From assembly GCA_964426915.1 (NCBI GenBank), contig CAYRTD010000006.1, positions 1 through 59,336 on the forward strand: 59,336 nucleotides of DNA. Reading direction: 5' to 3'. How positions within the stretch are numbered: the stretch's first letter is position 1; every line of letters begins with the position of its first letter. The DNA comes from CAYRTD01 sp964426915. Lineage in GTDB: Bacteria > Bacteroidota > Bacteroidia > Bacteroidales > GCA-2748055. The notes beneath the pieces are model-generated. The model saw only the letters and a program-made list of their open reading frames with translations, was not told the origin of the DNA and did not search any database. Shown piece after piece: positions 38,383 to 46,601 of the stretch. A program made the translations under genes and the position numbers.

Positions 38383-39387
38383 ATGAAACAAATAAGATAC
38401 ATATTATATCTTTTACTTCTGCTAATGACCGCCAATGGACTTGAAGCGCAGTATGTTAATATTGTCTGCGCCGGAGATTCAGGCATTGTTTACAAAGTCA
38501 GCGGCACCGATGGCTCTACCTTCAACTGGAAGGTAGAGGGAGGTAAAATTGTATCTGATTGGGGAGATTCTATAGCAATACATTGGGGCGAAAAGGCTGG
38601 GGAATTCAAACTCCGGGTCCAGGAGATATCAAAACATGGCTGTCCTGCCGTTCCGGTTACCGGAACAGTTTTGGTGTCTGCTCCTGAGATTGACCTTGGA
38701 TCTGATCTGGATATTTGTGAGGGAGAATCCATCGAAATAGTAGCTGATGGTAATTTTTATTCCTATTTGTGGAATAATGGCAGTCAGTTCCCCTCTATTA
38801 TTGCTTCAACGGAAGGTTATAAAACTGTAAGTGTCACAGATGAATACGGATGTATCCGTTCCGATAGTGTATACTTGTCTGTCCACCAGTTACCCGATGT
38901 TGACCTGGGACCCGATACCTCGCTTTGTGGTATTGAGCAACTCATTCTGGATGCAGGATCGGATGGTGTGCTATTTAACTGGTCTACCGGTGAAAACTAC
39001 AGGGAAATCGTTGTCTATGAAGGAAAGCAAATAATATGGGTGGAAGTAATTAATGAATTTAATTGTGTCTCATATGATACCATGAATATTAATGCATGTT
39101 CACCCGATGACAGATTTGCTGATATGCCTACGGCATTTACACCTAATGGAGATGGAAAGAATGATACATGGAGAATTCCGGAACTGGAGCCTTTCCCTGA
39201 GGCTGTAGTGGAAGTTTTTGACCGGTGGGGAAATCTTATTTTCAGGTCTGAACCCGGATATTCAAATCCATGGGATGGCGTTGCCAATGATGGGAGAACT
39301 ATGCCAATGGATTCATATTATTTTATGATCCATCTTAACGATAGCAGTTCTGATCCTTTTTCAGGGACAGTAACAATTATCAAATAA
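38383..39387 (+). CDS. Exported protein with gliding-associated (CHU_C) T9SS C-terminal domain
   Basis: This 334-residue protein has a signal peptide (YILYLLLLLMTANGLEAQ). Two or three short Ig-like domains follow, including ICEGESIEIVADGNFYSYLW and LDAGSDGVLFNWSTGENY. The C-terminal domain (about residues 245-334) begins MPTAFTPNGDGKNDTWRI, continues VEVFDRWGNLIFRSE and NPWDGVANDGRTMPMDSYYF, and ends FSGTVTIIK. That is the CHU_C/TIGR04131 type B sorting domain, whose secretion by type IX usually needs a PorP/SprF partner. Such a partner is the next gene, 98 bases downstream. It may be the cell-surface partner of the giant adhesin, which lacks its own sorting domain. Confidence 0.9.
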   Translation: MKQIRYILYLLLLLMTANGLEAQYVNIVCAGDSGIVYKVSGTDGSTFNWKVEGGKIVSDWGDSIAIHWGEKAGEFKLRVQEISKHGCPAVPVTGTVLVSAPEIDLGSDLDICEGESIEIVADGNFYSYLWNNGSQFPSIIASTEGYKTVSVTDEYGCIRSDSVYLSVHQLPDVDLGPDTSLCGIEQLILDAGSDGVLFNWSTGENYREIVVYEGKQIIWVEVINEFNCVSYDTMNINACSPDDRFADMPTAFTPNGDGKNDTWRIPELEPFPEAVVEVFDRWGNLIFRSEPGYSNPWDGVANDGRTMPMDSYYFMIHLNDSSSDPFSGTVTIIK

Positions 39388-39485
39388 TAGCGTAAGGTAT
39401 GATAGAAATGCAGCATTAGTATTTCACTTAATATTAATATGAGAATTAGCTTTTTGTGAGGATTAAATATGTGCAGTCAGGTTTT

Positions 39486-40463
39486 ATGAAAAGAATTCTT
39501 ATTATCACACTGTTGTTGATGGGGTTGGTAAGTTTAAGCTATTCCCAGCAGGTGCCGCTTTACAGTCAGTATATGATGAATGGTTTCCTGCTCAATCCTG
39601 CTGTGGCCGGAAGTGAAGGTTATACTGCAATTAATATTACCGCCAGGGAACAGTGGCTGGGGCTGAGAGATGCTCCCAAAACGCACGCTCTTAGCGGACA
39701 GACCCGTATCCTCAAGAACAGCTATATCTCAAAAAATGCTTCGGTTAAAAGGCGTCAAAGAATGGCTTCCCGTAGTGGTAAAGTCGGCCTTGGAGCTTAT
39801 GTTTTTAATGATCAGAACGGCCCCATCGACCGGACAGGCCTGCAGTTATCCTATGCTTATCATATCAGGATGCAGCAGTCCCAGCTTTCTTTCGGTTTGT
39901 CGGGAATTGCTTATCAGTTTTCGGTTGATGACAGTAAAATACGGCTGAATGAACTCGATGATGAACTTTACCTGAATGCAGCAAAATCTGTCTTTATTCC
40001 GGACGCAAGCGCCGGTGTCTACTATACAAATCCGGATTTCTATGCCGGTATATCTGTAGCCCAGTTATTCCAGTCCTCATTAATGCTGGGAGAAAGCAAA
40101 AGATATGCGGAATATAAAATGAAACGCCATTATTATTTAACTGCAGGATATGACATTATTGTCAACGATTATTTTACCATAGAACCCTCTTTTCTTATCA
40201 AGGCCAATGAAAACAGAACCTGGCAGGTCGACTTTAATTCCAAATTTATTTTTAACGAAGAATACTGGGGTGGTTTATCTTACCGTACCGGAGGTGCTAT
40301 GATCTTCATGGGTGGGGTTAAAGTAGATAAAGTTCTTTTCGGTTATGCCTTCGATTATACCCTGAGCTCAATTATGAAAAGAACCTATGGCTCGCATGAG
40401 TTTATGATCGCTATTCTATTTGGAGATAATGCCAGAAGATATCGCTGGCTGAACCGGTATTGA
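39486..40463 (+). CDS. PorP/SprF family type IX secretion membrane protein
   Basis: I take the ATG at 39486 (325 residues) because it starts a standard signal peptide (ILIITLLLMGLVSLSYSQ). The GTG at 39456 would add ten residues in front of it. The mature protein begins QVPLYSQYMMNGFLLNPAVAG and continues NITAREQWLGLRDAP, the signature opening of the PorP/SprF outer-membrane barrel family. In Flavobacterium, SprF is needed for surface delivery of SprB, and relatives sit next to genes with CHU_C tails, exactly as here. The barrel ends HEFMIAILFG followed by a short basic tail. Confidence 0.92.
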   Translation: MKRILIITLLLMGLVSLSYSQQVPLYSQYMMNGFLLNPAVAGSEGYTAINITAREQWLGLRDAPKTHALSGQTRILKNSYISKNASVKRRQRMASRSGKVGLGAYVFNDQNGPIDRTGLQLSYAYHIRMQQSQLSFGLSGIAYQFSVDDSKIRLNELDDELYLNAAKSVFIPDASAGVYYTNPDFYAGISVAQLFQSSLMLGESKRYAEYKMKRHYYLTAGYDIIVNDYFTIEPSFLIKANENRTWQVDFNSKFIFNEEYWGGLSYRTGGAMIFMGGVKVDKVLFGYAFDYTLSSIMKRTYGSHEFMIAILFGDNARRYRWLNRY

Positions 40464-40576
40464 TATCCAAGCGGATATTAATAAAGAAACATTAATGTTT
40501 AGGACTTGCATTGAAAATACCCTGGGCCGTACCTTTCAATTAAGATAATATTATCATCGACTTGCCTAAAAAAACA

Positions 40577-40623
40577 AATTTGGAATTACCAGCAGAAGCA
40601 AAACCTGTTGGTAATCCCAAATT
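40577..40623 (-). terminator. Hairpin terminator of the DUF4168 gene
   Basis: Arms of about 19 bases (AATTTGGAATTACCAGCAG pairing with the segment ending at 40623, two mismatches) enclose a 9-base loop. On the minus strand the hairpin is followed by TTTGTTTTTTT. It serves the minus-strand gene that ends at 40653. It lies in the 189-base space between convergent genes. Confidence 0.7.
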
Positions 40624-40652
40624 ATCATGAGTTACTACGGAATAAAAACTGT

Positions 40653-41120
40653 TTAACTTTCCTGCTGAAGATATTCCTGCAATTTTTGCTGTAATACAGG
40701 ATCATTTTGCACTATGGCGGCAATTTCCTGGTACCGGGTTATCGTTAACCCTTCGTCTATTATTTTTTCCTGCATTGTTTTCTGAGCTTCAGCTTGTATT
40801 TCTTCTAGCTTGAGACTGGCATTTTGAAATTTTTTCATTTCATCATTATTAACGTCAGCTTCCTGATCCTGACCCTGCTGTGACTGAAGAATCTCGTTAA
40901 AACGCTGCACGTCTAACCCTTCCTCCTCAACGGTAGCGACCATTTTTTGCTGGGTTTTCTGATTAACGACCTCAACTTCCTGTACTGCAGATGCAAATTT
41001 CTTTATTTCCTGATCCGAAACTTTTTTTTCCGGCTGTTTTTCCGGTTGTGCAAAAACACTTGATCCGAAAAAGAGAGCAAATAATAGTAAAAGACTTGTG
41101 ATTTTTTTTGTTAATGTCAT
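40653..41120 (-). CDS. DUF4168-like exported helical protein
   Basis: This 155-residue protein has a signal peptide (LLLLFALFFGSSVFAQ). It then has two copies of a helical motif: VSDQEIKKFASAVQEVEVVN...EEGLDVQRFNEIL and VNNDEMKKFQNASLKLEEIQ...DEGLTITRYQEIA. The second ends with AAIVQNDPVLQQKL. The pattern fits DUF4168, small secreted proteins of unknown function in many Gram-negative bacteria. The mature protein is highly charged and Gln-rich with no cysteine. It stands alone on the minus strand with its own terminator. Confidence 0.78.
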   Translation of the reverse strand: MTLTKKITSLLLLFALFFGSSVFAQPEKQPEKKVSDQEIKKFASAVQEVEVVNQKTQQKMVATVEEEGLDVQRFNEILQSQQGQDQEADVNNDEMKKFQNASLKLEEIQAEAQKTMQEKIIDEGLTITRYQEIAAIVQNDPVLQQKLQEYLQQES

Positions 41121-41340
41121 AATTAATGTGATTTAGTTTAAATTTTTTTTAGTTTTTCATCATTTATCGTATAATGTCAAGTTATTTGATGTATTGTTAT
41201 ACAAATGATATTTACTGATACCTGATGAATATTTTTATTTATTCATTACAAGAGTAAGGATTAACTATCACTATTCCAAATATTTAACATACGTTAACAT
41301 AATTTGCAGACTATTCAGAAAAGGTTTCAGACTTAGATAA

Positions 41341-41450
41341 TGAGATCCCTCGGCTATTTCCCGAAAGCTTTCGGGACGGGATCAGTTCGACTAAATGATT
41401 TTGAAAACCAAAATCATAGTCTCACTGACATTATGGACAGACACTAATTA
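41341..41450. repeat. 110-bp dispersed element copy (partner 44821-44930)
   Basis: It is identical to 44821-44930 except for two substitutions. It contains an 18-base palindrome at 41359-41376 (TCCCGAAAGCTTTCGGGA), a 9-base stem ATGATTTTG/CAAAATCAT and the element end TTATGGACAGACACTAATTA. The end overlaps the stop codon and last codon of the TonB receptor gene. Only the right part of the longer element is present here. Confidence 0.92.
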
Positions 41451-44134
41451 AAATCGATCTCCAGACCCAGGTAATAAAAACCCCCATTAAACCCAAACTG
41501 TGTCACTGCAGTATTGTAAGGAAAACGTCCGTAACTCTCCAGTGTTTCATTGTTCCGGTCAGGGTAAACATCGAATAAATTAGCCGCTCCGATGTAGGCT
41601 GAGAGAAAGTAATTTATTCTGCAGTTCATCCGCAGGTCGGTTAACCACCGGGGAGAATAATCCTGATCTTCATCGGTATTTGATATTCCTCTGTAGGAAA
41701 CCTTACCGAATCTTGTGAGTTTCAGGTCTGTGGACAGGTCTTTAATTTGGAAGTCAACCCCCAGGTTTACCTTGCTTCTGGGTTGGGCCAGTTCGACAAG
41801 TCCCCTGGACTGCCTGTCAAAAAAAGCTTCTTCTAAGTTATTGTCCCTGATCTCTTCGCTGGCATTCAAATCTGTAATTTCTGTTTCATTTAAATTCAAT
41901 CCGGCATAAATTCCAAGAATGCTTCCGGATATATTTAACTTTTGGGAAAGGACTATATCAATTCCCCGTGTCCGGGTGTCAACTGCATTTGTAAAAAACT
42001 GAGCACCCCCAACACTGGTAAGATCCGCAAGTAATTCGTCAATTACCTCATTACCGAAATATTTATAGAAAAAACCTGATAATACAACACGATCATGTAC
42101 ATCAATTTGATACAGATCGATGGTCAGAACAGTATTCCGGCTGGTTTGTGAAGTGATCCCAAAGGAATATCCCAGCGAAGTTTCCTCTTTAAGAGCCGGT
42201 ATCCCGAAAGCCTCTGCAATAGGGCTTGAATTTGGGGCGGTCATGATTTCATAAAGTGTACCGCCAAAGTAATAGGAGCCTGTATAGCTGTAAAAACTCT
42301 GATGCAGGGCCGGGGCTCTGAAACCTGAACTCACGGATCCTCTTATGTTTAGTAGATCGAGGAAAGAATAGCGGGCAGCCAGTTTACCGGAAAAATTATT
42401 TCCAAAGTCCGAATAGTTCTCAAACCGGCCGGCTGCATTCACATACAGCCTGGAAGTTAGTTTTGAAGCGATATCGAGATACAACCCGAGGTTAGTCCGG
42501 GTTTCGTCGATTTCATCAGAGGGCTGATACCCGGGATAGCCCTGGGCTCCCGGAAAGGACTGCTGGTCCTCATTGATCCACGATGCTTCTTCTCCGGACA
42601 CAATACGGTATGATTCAACCCTGTATTCTGCTCCTGCGGAAACAGTCAGTTCTTCGAGATTAACGTTTTCTCCCAGATCATGGCTTATGTCAAAATTTGT
42701 CGCATTTTGCAGATATCTGATCTTTCCGGATTCAAAACGTGTAGGACTGGACTCTCCCATGGAGGCATTGATAGAATTCTTAACAAAAAACTCGATGCTG
42801 TTACTGCCGGTGGTATTACTGAGGTCAAAATCCCATTTACCTATTTTACCCTCCAGGCCCAGGGAGACAAATCCATCATTCATCCCTGCCTCTATCTGGG
42901 GAAGAAAGCCATTGGGGTATATACTAAGATTGCTTCTGGCCGGGTCGTTCGGGAGCCGGTAATCACCGGCAGACTTACTGTAACGGTTATTTAATCCTCC
43001 AAAAGCATATAAATTCACTTGATCACTGAGAGGGATATCTGTATTCAGGTAGATAGATATGTTCTTCATTTCGGAATTTCCAAGCCGGAGGCTTACATCT
43101 TCACGGCTTAATCCTCGGTCCTGTAATATCTGATTATCATTAGCAAGATGTTCCTGATAACTGATCCCATCACCGGGTGTATCGGTACTGTAAATCAAAC
43201 CTTCGTAGATCCCGGCACGATTGGTTGCTCCCCGGTCACGGTATTCAGCAGTAAAATTAATACGTGCACCATTTTTAAATCCGACGCCATAATTAAATCC
43301 TGCATTTTTCGTAAGGCCATCCCCTTCATATGTTTGACCAATACTGGAATTGATGTAAAGCCCTGAAGTATCTTTTTTCAGAACTATATTTATAACCCCT
43401 GCAATAGCGTCCGAGCCGTATTGAGCACTGGCTCCGTCGCGAAGTATTTCCACTCGCTCAATGGCTGTTGTGGGTATGGTGTTCAGGTCATTAATAACCG
43501 ATCCGCGCCCTACAACCCCAAGTGTATTAACTATCGCTGAGGGATGATGTCTTTTACCGTTTATAAGAATAAGGGTCTGATCGGGGTTCATACCCCGTAA
43601 GGTAGCAGGATCCATATGATCGGTAGCATCGGAATAGGTGAGTCTGGTAGAGTAAAATGAAGGGGCGAGTCGGTTAAGTTGCTGGCTAAGATCGAACTTG
43701 CCGGTTTTTTTTAGCACAGGCTGCGGAAAATTATCCACCGGAACTGCAGAAGAGGTTACCGTTCGAGCATCCCCTCTGCTGCCTACGATGACAACTTCGT
43801 TATCGAATGCCATCACTATGGGTTCCATCAATATATAATGGACTCCTTCATTATTTCCGCTATACTCCTCAGTGAGGTTTTCGGCTGAGAAGGATCCATT
43901 TCTGTAACCTATATAAGAAATATTAACAATCGTATTAAGATCTCTTATCATAAGGCTAAATTCACCTTTGTGGTCACTGATGGTCCCGGATCTTGAATCA
44001 TCTGTACTGATATTTGCTCCTACCAGGGGCTTTAGAGTTTTTTTATCGATCACAACTCCTTTTATAAGTTCCTGACTGAAATTGCTTTGTACAGATATTA
44101 TAATGAGAAGAACAATTAGCTTAAGTGCTTTCAT
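41444..44134 (-). CDS. TonB-dependent outer-membrane receptor
   Basis: This 896-residue protein has a signal peptide of about 20 residues and a carboxypeptidase-regulatory-like domain (about 22-95, GVVIDKKTLKPLVGANIST). A plug domain (about 130-250) contains LRGMNPDQTLILINGKRHHP and IERVEILRDGASAQYGSDAIAGVINIVLK, and a 22-strand-type barrel runs to the end. The family imports large ligands with energy from TonB. No SusD neighbour exists, so this is a siderophore-, cofactor- or peptide-type receptor rather than a SusC, though its ligand is unknown. Barrels normally end in an aromatic residue. Here Phe is penultimate and an extra Asn-TAG comes from the dispersed element end at 41341-41450. Confidence 0.93.
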   Translation of the reverse strand: MKALKLIVLLIIISVQSNFSQELIKGVVIDKKTLKPLVGANISTDDSRSGTISDHKGEFSLMIRDLNTIVNISYIGYRNGSFSAENLTEEYSGNNEGVHYILMEPIVMAFDNEVVIVGSRGDARTVTSSAVPVDNFPQPVLKKTGKFDLSQQLNRLAPSFYSTRLTYSDATDHMDPATLRGMNPDQTLILINGKRHHPSAIVNTLGVVGRGSVINDLNTIPTTAIERVEILRDGASAQYGSDAIAGVINIVLKKDTSGLYINSSIGQTYEGDGLTKNAGFNYGVGFKNGARINFTAEYRDRGATNRAGIYEGLIYSTDTPGDGISYQEHLANDNQILQDRGLSREDVSLRLGNSEMKNISIYLNTDIPLSDQVNLYAFGGLNNRYSKSAGDYRLPNDPARSNLSIYPNGFLPQIEAGMNDGFVSLGLEGKIGKWDFDLSNTTGSNSIEFFVKNSINASMGESSPTRFESGKIRYLQNATNFDISHDLGENVNLEELTVSAGAEYRVESYRIVSGEEASWINEDQQSFPGAQGYPGYQPSDEIDETRTNLGLYLDIASKLTSRLYVNAAGRFENYSDFGNNFSGKLAARYSFLDLLNIRGSVSSGFRAPALHQSFYSYTGSYYFGGTLYEIMTAPNSSPIAEAFGIPALKEETSLGYSFGITSQTSRNTVLTIDLYQIDVHDRVVLSGFFYKYFGNEVIDELLADLTSVGGAQFFTNAVDTRTRGIDIVLSQKLNISGSILGIYAGLNLNETEITDLNASEEIRDNNLEEAFFDRQSRGLVELAQPRSKVNLGVDFQIKDLSTDLKLTRFGKVSYRGISNTDEDQDYSPRWLTDLRMNCRINYFLSAYIGAANLFDVYPDRNNETLESYGRFPYNTAVTQFGFNGGFYYLGLEIDFN

Positions 44135-44185
44135 CTTGTTTGGTTTCGGGTAATAAGAACAGTGGATGGTTAGACAAATAGTATT

Positions 44186-44509
44186 TCAGATCTTTTCAGT
44201 TTTCGCTGCCATAATAAAATCATTCTCAGATAAGCCCATAATGGCATGCGTCCAGAATTCGACCTCCACCTTCGCATAAAAGACATGCATGACCGGGTGA
44301 TGTCCTTCTTTTTCGGCCAGTTCGGCCAGTTTGTTAACAAATTCCATGGTTTCCTTAAAATCGCTGAATTTGAATGTCCTGTGAATCTTAGTATCATCTG
44401 TTACTTCCCAGGGAGTTTCCAACTGATTGTTGTATTCTTTGATTTCGTTTGGTTTTAGTTTGGGAACTCCGCCTTCGCAGGGAACGCATTTCTTTTTGGT
44501 TAAGTCCAT
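44186..44509 (-). CDS. 4a-hydroxytetrahydrobiopterin dehydratase (pterin carbinolamine dehydratase)
   Basis: This 107-residue enzyme dehydrates 4a-hydroxytetrahydropterin, recycling the pterin cofactor of aromatic amino-acid hydroxylases. The family signature is complete: the N-terminal CVPCEGGVPKL, the substrate-binding helix and AEKEGHHPVMHVFYAKVEV containing the catalytic His pair, then FWTHAIMGLSENDFIMA. Length is typical. It sits 51 bases upstream of the TonB receptor gene on the same strand, so the two may share a transcript. No phenylalanine hydroxylase is in the window, and such orphan PCD genes are common. Confidence 0.93.
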   Translation of the reverse strand: MDLTKKKCVPCEGGVPKLKPNEIKEYNNQLETPWEVTDDTKIHRTFKFSDFKETMEFVNKLAELAEKEGHHPVMHVFYAKVEVEFWTHAIMGLSENDFIMAAKTEKI

Positions 44510-44602
44510 AATAAAATGTATTACTGATTTAGTTATAGAAACAAAAGGGAGAAGTATTGGTTCAGAAAAGCCTTTGAATGGTTTTGGGGTAGGTCTCGAG
44601 AT

Positions 44603-44696
44603 GGAGTTAGTCGATAATGTTTGAGCATTATCTTGTAAGTCGTACCGATAAATCGGTACTGGTGAGAGTGTAAGTAGAGTCTGTCCATAAAGTTGG
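44603..44696. repeat. Dispersed repeat (inverted copy at 10074-10166)
   Basis: It begins GGAGTTAGTCGATAATG and has two hairpins (GATAATG/CATTATC and GTACCGATAAATCGGTAC). It ends in the left element end GTCTGTCCATAAAGTTGG. Upstream of the pterin dehydratase gene, it separates that gene from the regulator at 45071. Confidence 0.8.
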
Positions 44697-44930
44697 GTGT
44701 CTGGATCATAACCGAATCCGCCAAATGGCGGTGAGCTCAGGGAAGCTAATGTTCGAGATCAAGGCTTGCGAACGCGGTCACGCCTGTCCACGGTACTCCG
44801 GGATATACCGCTGAAATCCATGAGATCCCTCGGTTATTTCCCGAAAGCTTTCGGGACGGGATCAGTTCGACTAAATGATTTTGAAAACCAAAATCATAGT
44901 CTCACTGAGATTATGGACAGACACTAATTA
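44671..44930. repeat. 260-bp non-coding element with terminal inverted repeats
   Basis: The left end TAAGTAGAGTCTGTCCATAA and the right end (reverse complement TAATTAGTGTCTGTCCATAA) match at 17 of 20 bases. The right 110 bases recur at 41341-41450. It has no coding capacity and could be a MITE-like or REP-like element. It shares its last six bases with the next element. Confidence 0.82.
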
Positions 44931-45077
44931 GTGTCTGTCAATAAAGTCGAGAGTCTGTTTCAGAATGTTCGAGATCAAGGCGCGCAAAAATTTTAAACCG
45001 CAGTATACTAATGTATTCGAGGATTTAAAATTTTTGCAGCAACGTAGATATCGGACATTATGGACAGACTCTAATTA
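44925..45077. repeat. 153-bp element with terminal inverted repeats, abutting the previous one
   Basis: The left end TAATTAGTGTCTGTCAATAA and the right end (reverse complement TAATTAGAGTCTGTCCATAA) match at 18 of 20. A 14-base perfect inner stem GCAAAAATTTTAAA/TTTAAAATTTTTGC is present. The left 60 bases match 6032-6110. Its right end contains the stop codon of the regulator gene at 45071. Confidence 0.85.
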
Positions 45078-46330
45078 TGGTGTTGAAAATCATCATGATA
45101 AACAAGATCCTCATGCTCGTTGAAAAGTTTAACATAATCCACTGCCCCCGAGCCAAGAAAACTAAGTGAAATTCCCTTAACTTCATCCAGGGGATCATTG
45201 TAACGTACAGAGTAGATCTGAACATCATCAAGGTAAACACCAACCCGTTTTTTGCCTGTAACGATCCTCAGTACCCGCCAGTAGCTGATATCCTGGAAAA
45301 AAGTGTTTAAGTTATTGAATTCACCGGCAAGATATATGTCTCCAAATTTAGCCTTGAGTAACTTCTCATCGCATCCGGGTTTTACAAAGTTGAAAGATAA
45401 CCTGCCGTGGGTATTAATAATTTCAAACTTAGAATCGTAGCAACCCTGCCCCCCAAGGTATGCATTGTTCATAAAACGGGTTTCAAATGTCATCGCATCA
45501 CCGGTTACACCAAAATCACGAATATTACGAAAATCCAAGCGTACAATACTATCGGTGTCAATATTCATTCCGGCTAAATGTTTCTGTGATACATGCAGGT
45601 AACCAGAGTCATTTACGATATTCTTAATGTCGTAAAGCTTGTCATTGACAATCGTTTCCCATCCCTCGGTTACAACATGAACCCCAACACAGGATAGCCT
45701 CTCTCCATTAGCTATTATTTTTACGGCATAATAGTCGGGTAATTCAAAAGTATGGGAATAGTGATACATATTCTTTTTAACCGGAATAATCTCACCCTCA
45801 TCGTAGAAATTATTATCAATAAAGATGTTACTTGATTTGATCTTGGAAACGTCATAAAAAAACGAGGCAGTGTGAGGAGCTGAACCTTTCATGTCGTTAC
45901 TTTGAAAAACTACTTTCGACTTACTGAGCTCCAGTTCAATTGAAGGGTAAAACAGGACAAAGAAAGATGAAAGGCCTACTACAACTATAAATATTAATAC
46001 CCAGAAGTATTGAAAGATAAAGGAATTGACGGGAGAGGGCCGGAGGATGCTGCCGGGATTTTTATTTTTCGATAATAAATAATCTTCCCAGTTCTCGTAA
46101 CCAAGATAAATGGCAAAAGCATTCTTTGTGGCAATTTGAGGACTGTATTTTATTTTCCGGTTTGCCAGCCTGCGTATTGTTCTGCTGCTAATAGAAATAC
46201 CGGTAGCTTTTTGAATATCCTCACTAAGCACATCGTAGTTATGATTGGTCCACTCCGACAAATCGTTCCAACCAAACTTTTCCCCTATCCTCTTGAGGCA
46301 ATCCTCAATATAATCAAGCTCTTTTTTCAT
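45071..46330 (-). CDS. Putative membrane-spanning one-component regulator
   Basis: This 419-residue protein has an N-terminal helical domain (residues 1-90) with TGISISSRTIRRLANRKIKYS and a GYENWEDYL motif, like the DNA-binding-type N-termini of many Bacteroidota proteins. A single transmembrane helix lies at about 105-128 (FQYFWVLIFIVVVGLSSFF). The remaining 290 residues are periplasmic and beta-rich, with a lectin/LamG-like feel (ISYWRVLRIVTGKKRVGVYLDD). The arrangement suggests a ligand sensor that controls DNA directly. It is divergent from the TonB receptor at 46602 with a 271-base shared control region, so that gene is a likely target. The C-terminal Asn-TAG lies in a dispersed element end. 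Confidence 0.7.
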   Translation of the reverse strand: MKKELDYIEDCLKRIGEKFGWNDLSEWTNHNYDVLSEDIQKATGISISSRTIRRLANRKIKYSPQIATKNAFAIYLGYENWEDYLLSKNKNPGSILRPSPVNSFIFQYFWVLIFIVVVGLSSFFVLFYPSIELELSKSKVVFQSNDMKGSAPHTASFFYDVSKIKSSNIFIDNNFYDEGEIIPVKKNMYHYSHTFELPDYYAVKIIANGERLSCVGVHVVTEGWETIVNDKLYDIKNIVNDSGYLHVSQKHLAGMNIDTDSIVRLDFRNIRDFGVTGDAMTFETRFMNNAYLGGQGCYDSKFEIINTHGRLSFNFVKPGCDEKLLKAKFGDIYLAGEFNNLNTFFQDISYWRVLRIVTGKKRVGVYLDDVQIYSVRYNDPLDEVKGISLSFLGSGAVDYVKLFNEHEDLVYHDDFQHHN

Positions 46331-46445
46331 TTAGTTGTGTGTAGCTTTTAGTCAGTTCTTAGATAAAGATCTTTTTTATCCAATAATCCAAAGGTAAGAA
46401 AAATATTTTTAACCCATCAATACCTGGGTTGAATTAACATATTTT

Positions 46446-46498
46446 TGACATGACAAAGGTGTCATGATTTTGTCAGCCCTTTGTCATTGCTGTGTCAT
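46446..46498 (+). promoter_or_regulatory. Phased TGTCA array, Pho-box-like
   Basis: TGTCA begins at 46460, 46471, 46482 and 46493, exactly 11 bases apart, and three copies read TGTCAT. Two inverted TGACA copies precede it at 46446 and 46451, giving a palindrome ATGACA-AAGG-TGTCAT. Four direct heptamer-like half-sites with 11-base period match the geometry and core of tandem PhoB boxes known from E. coli (CTGTCAT repeats). A -7-like TAATATTG follows at 46521-46528. A regulator-specific operator is the alternative. Confidence 0.65.
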
Positions 46499-46601
46499 GG
46501 ATATCTTCAAAATAAAACCCTAATATTGAATCAAAGTTTTAAAAATCTTATAATAAAATTTCAGGTGCAAACTATAAAACTAATTTAATTTATACTAAGC
46601 T

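Noticed and set aside
39456..39485. GTG start for the PorP/SprF gene
   Set aside because: It adds ten residues in front of a complete signal peptide. The ATG at 39486 is better.
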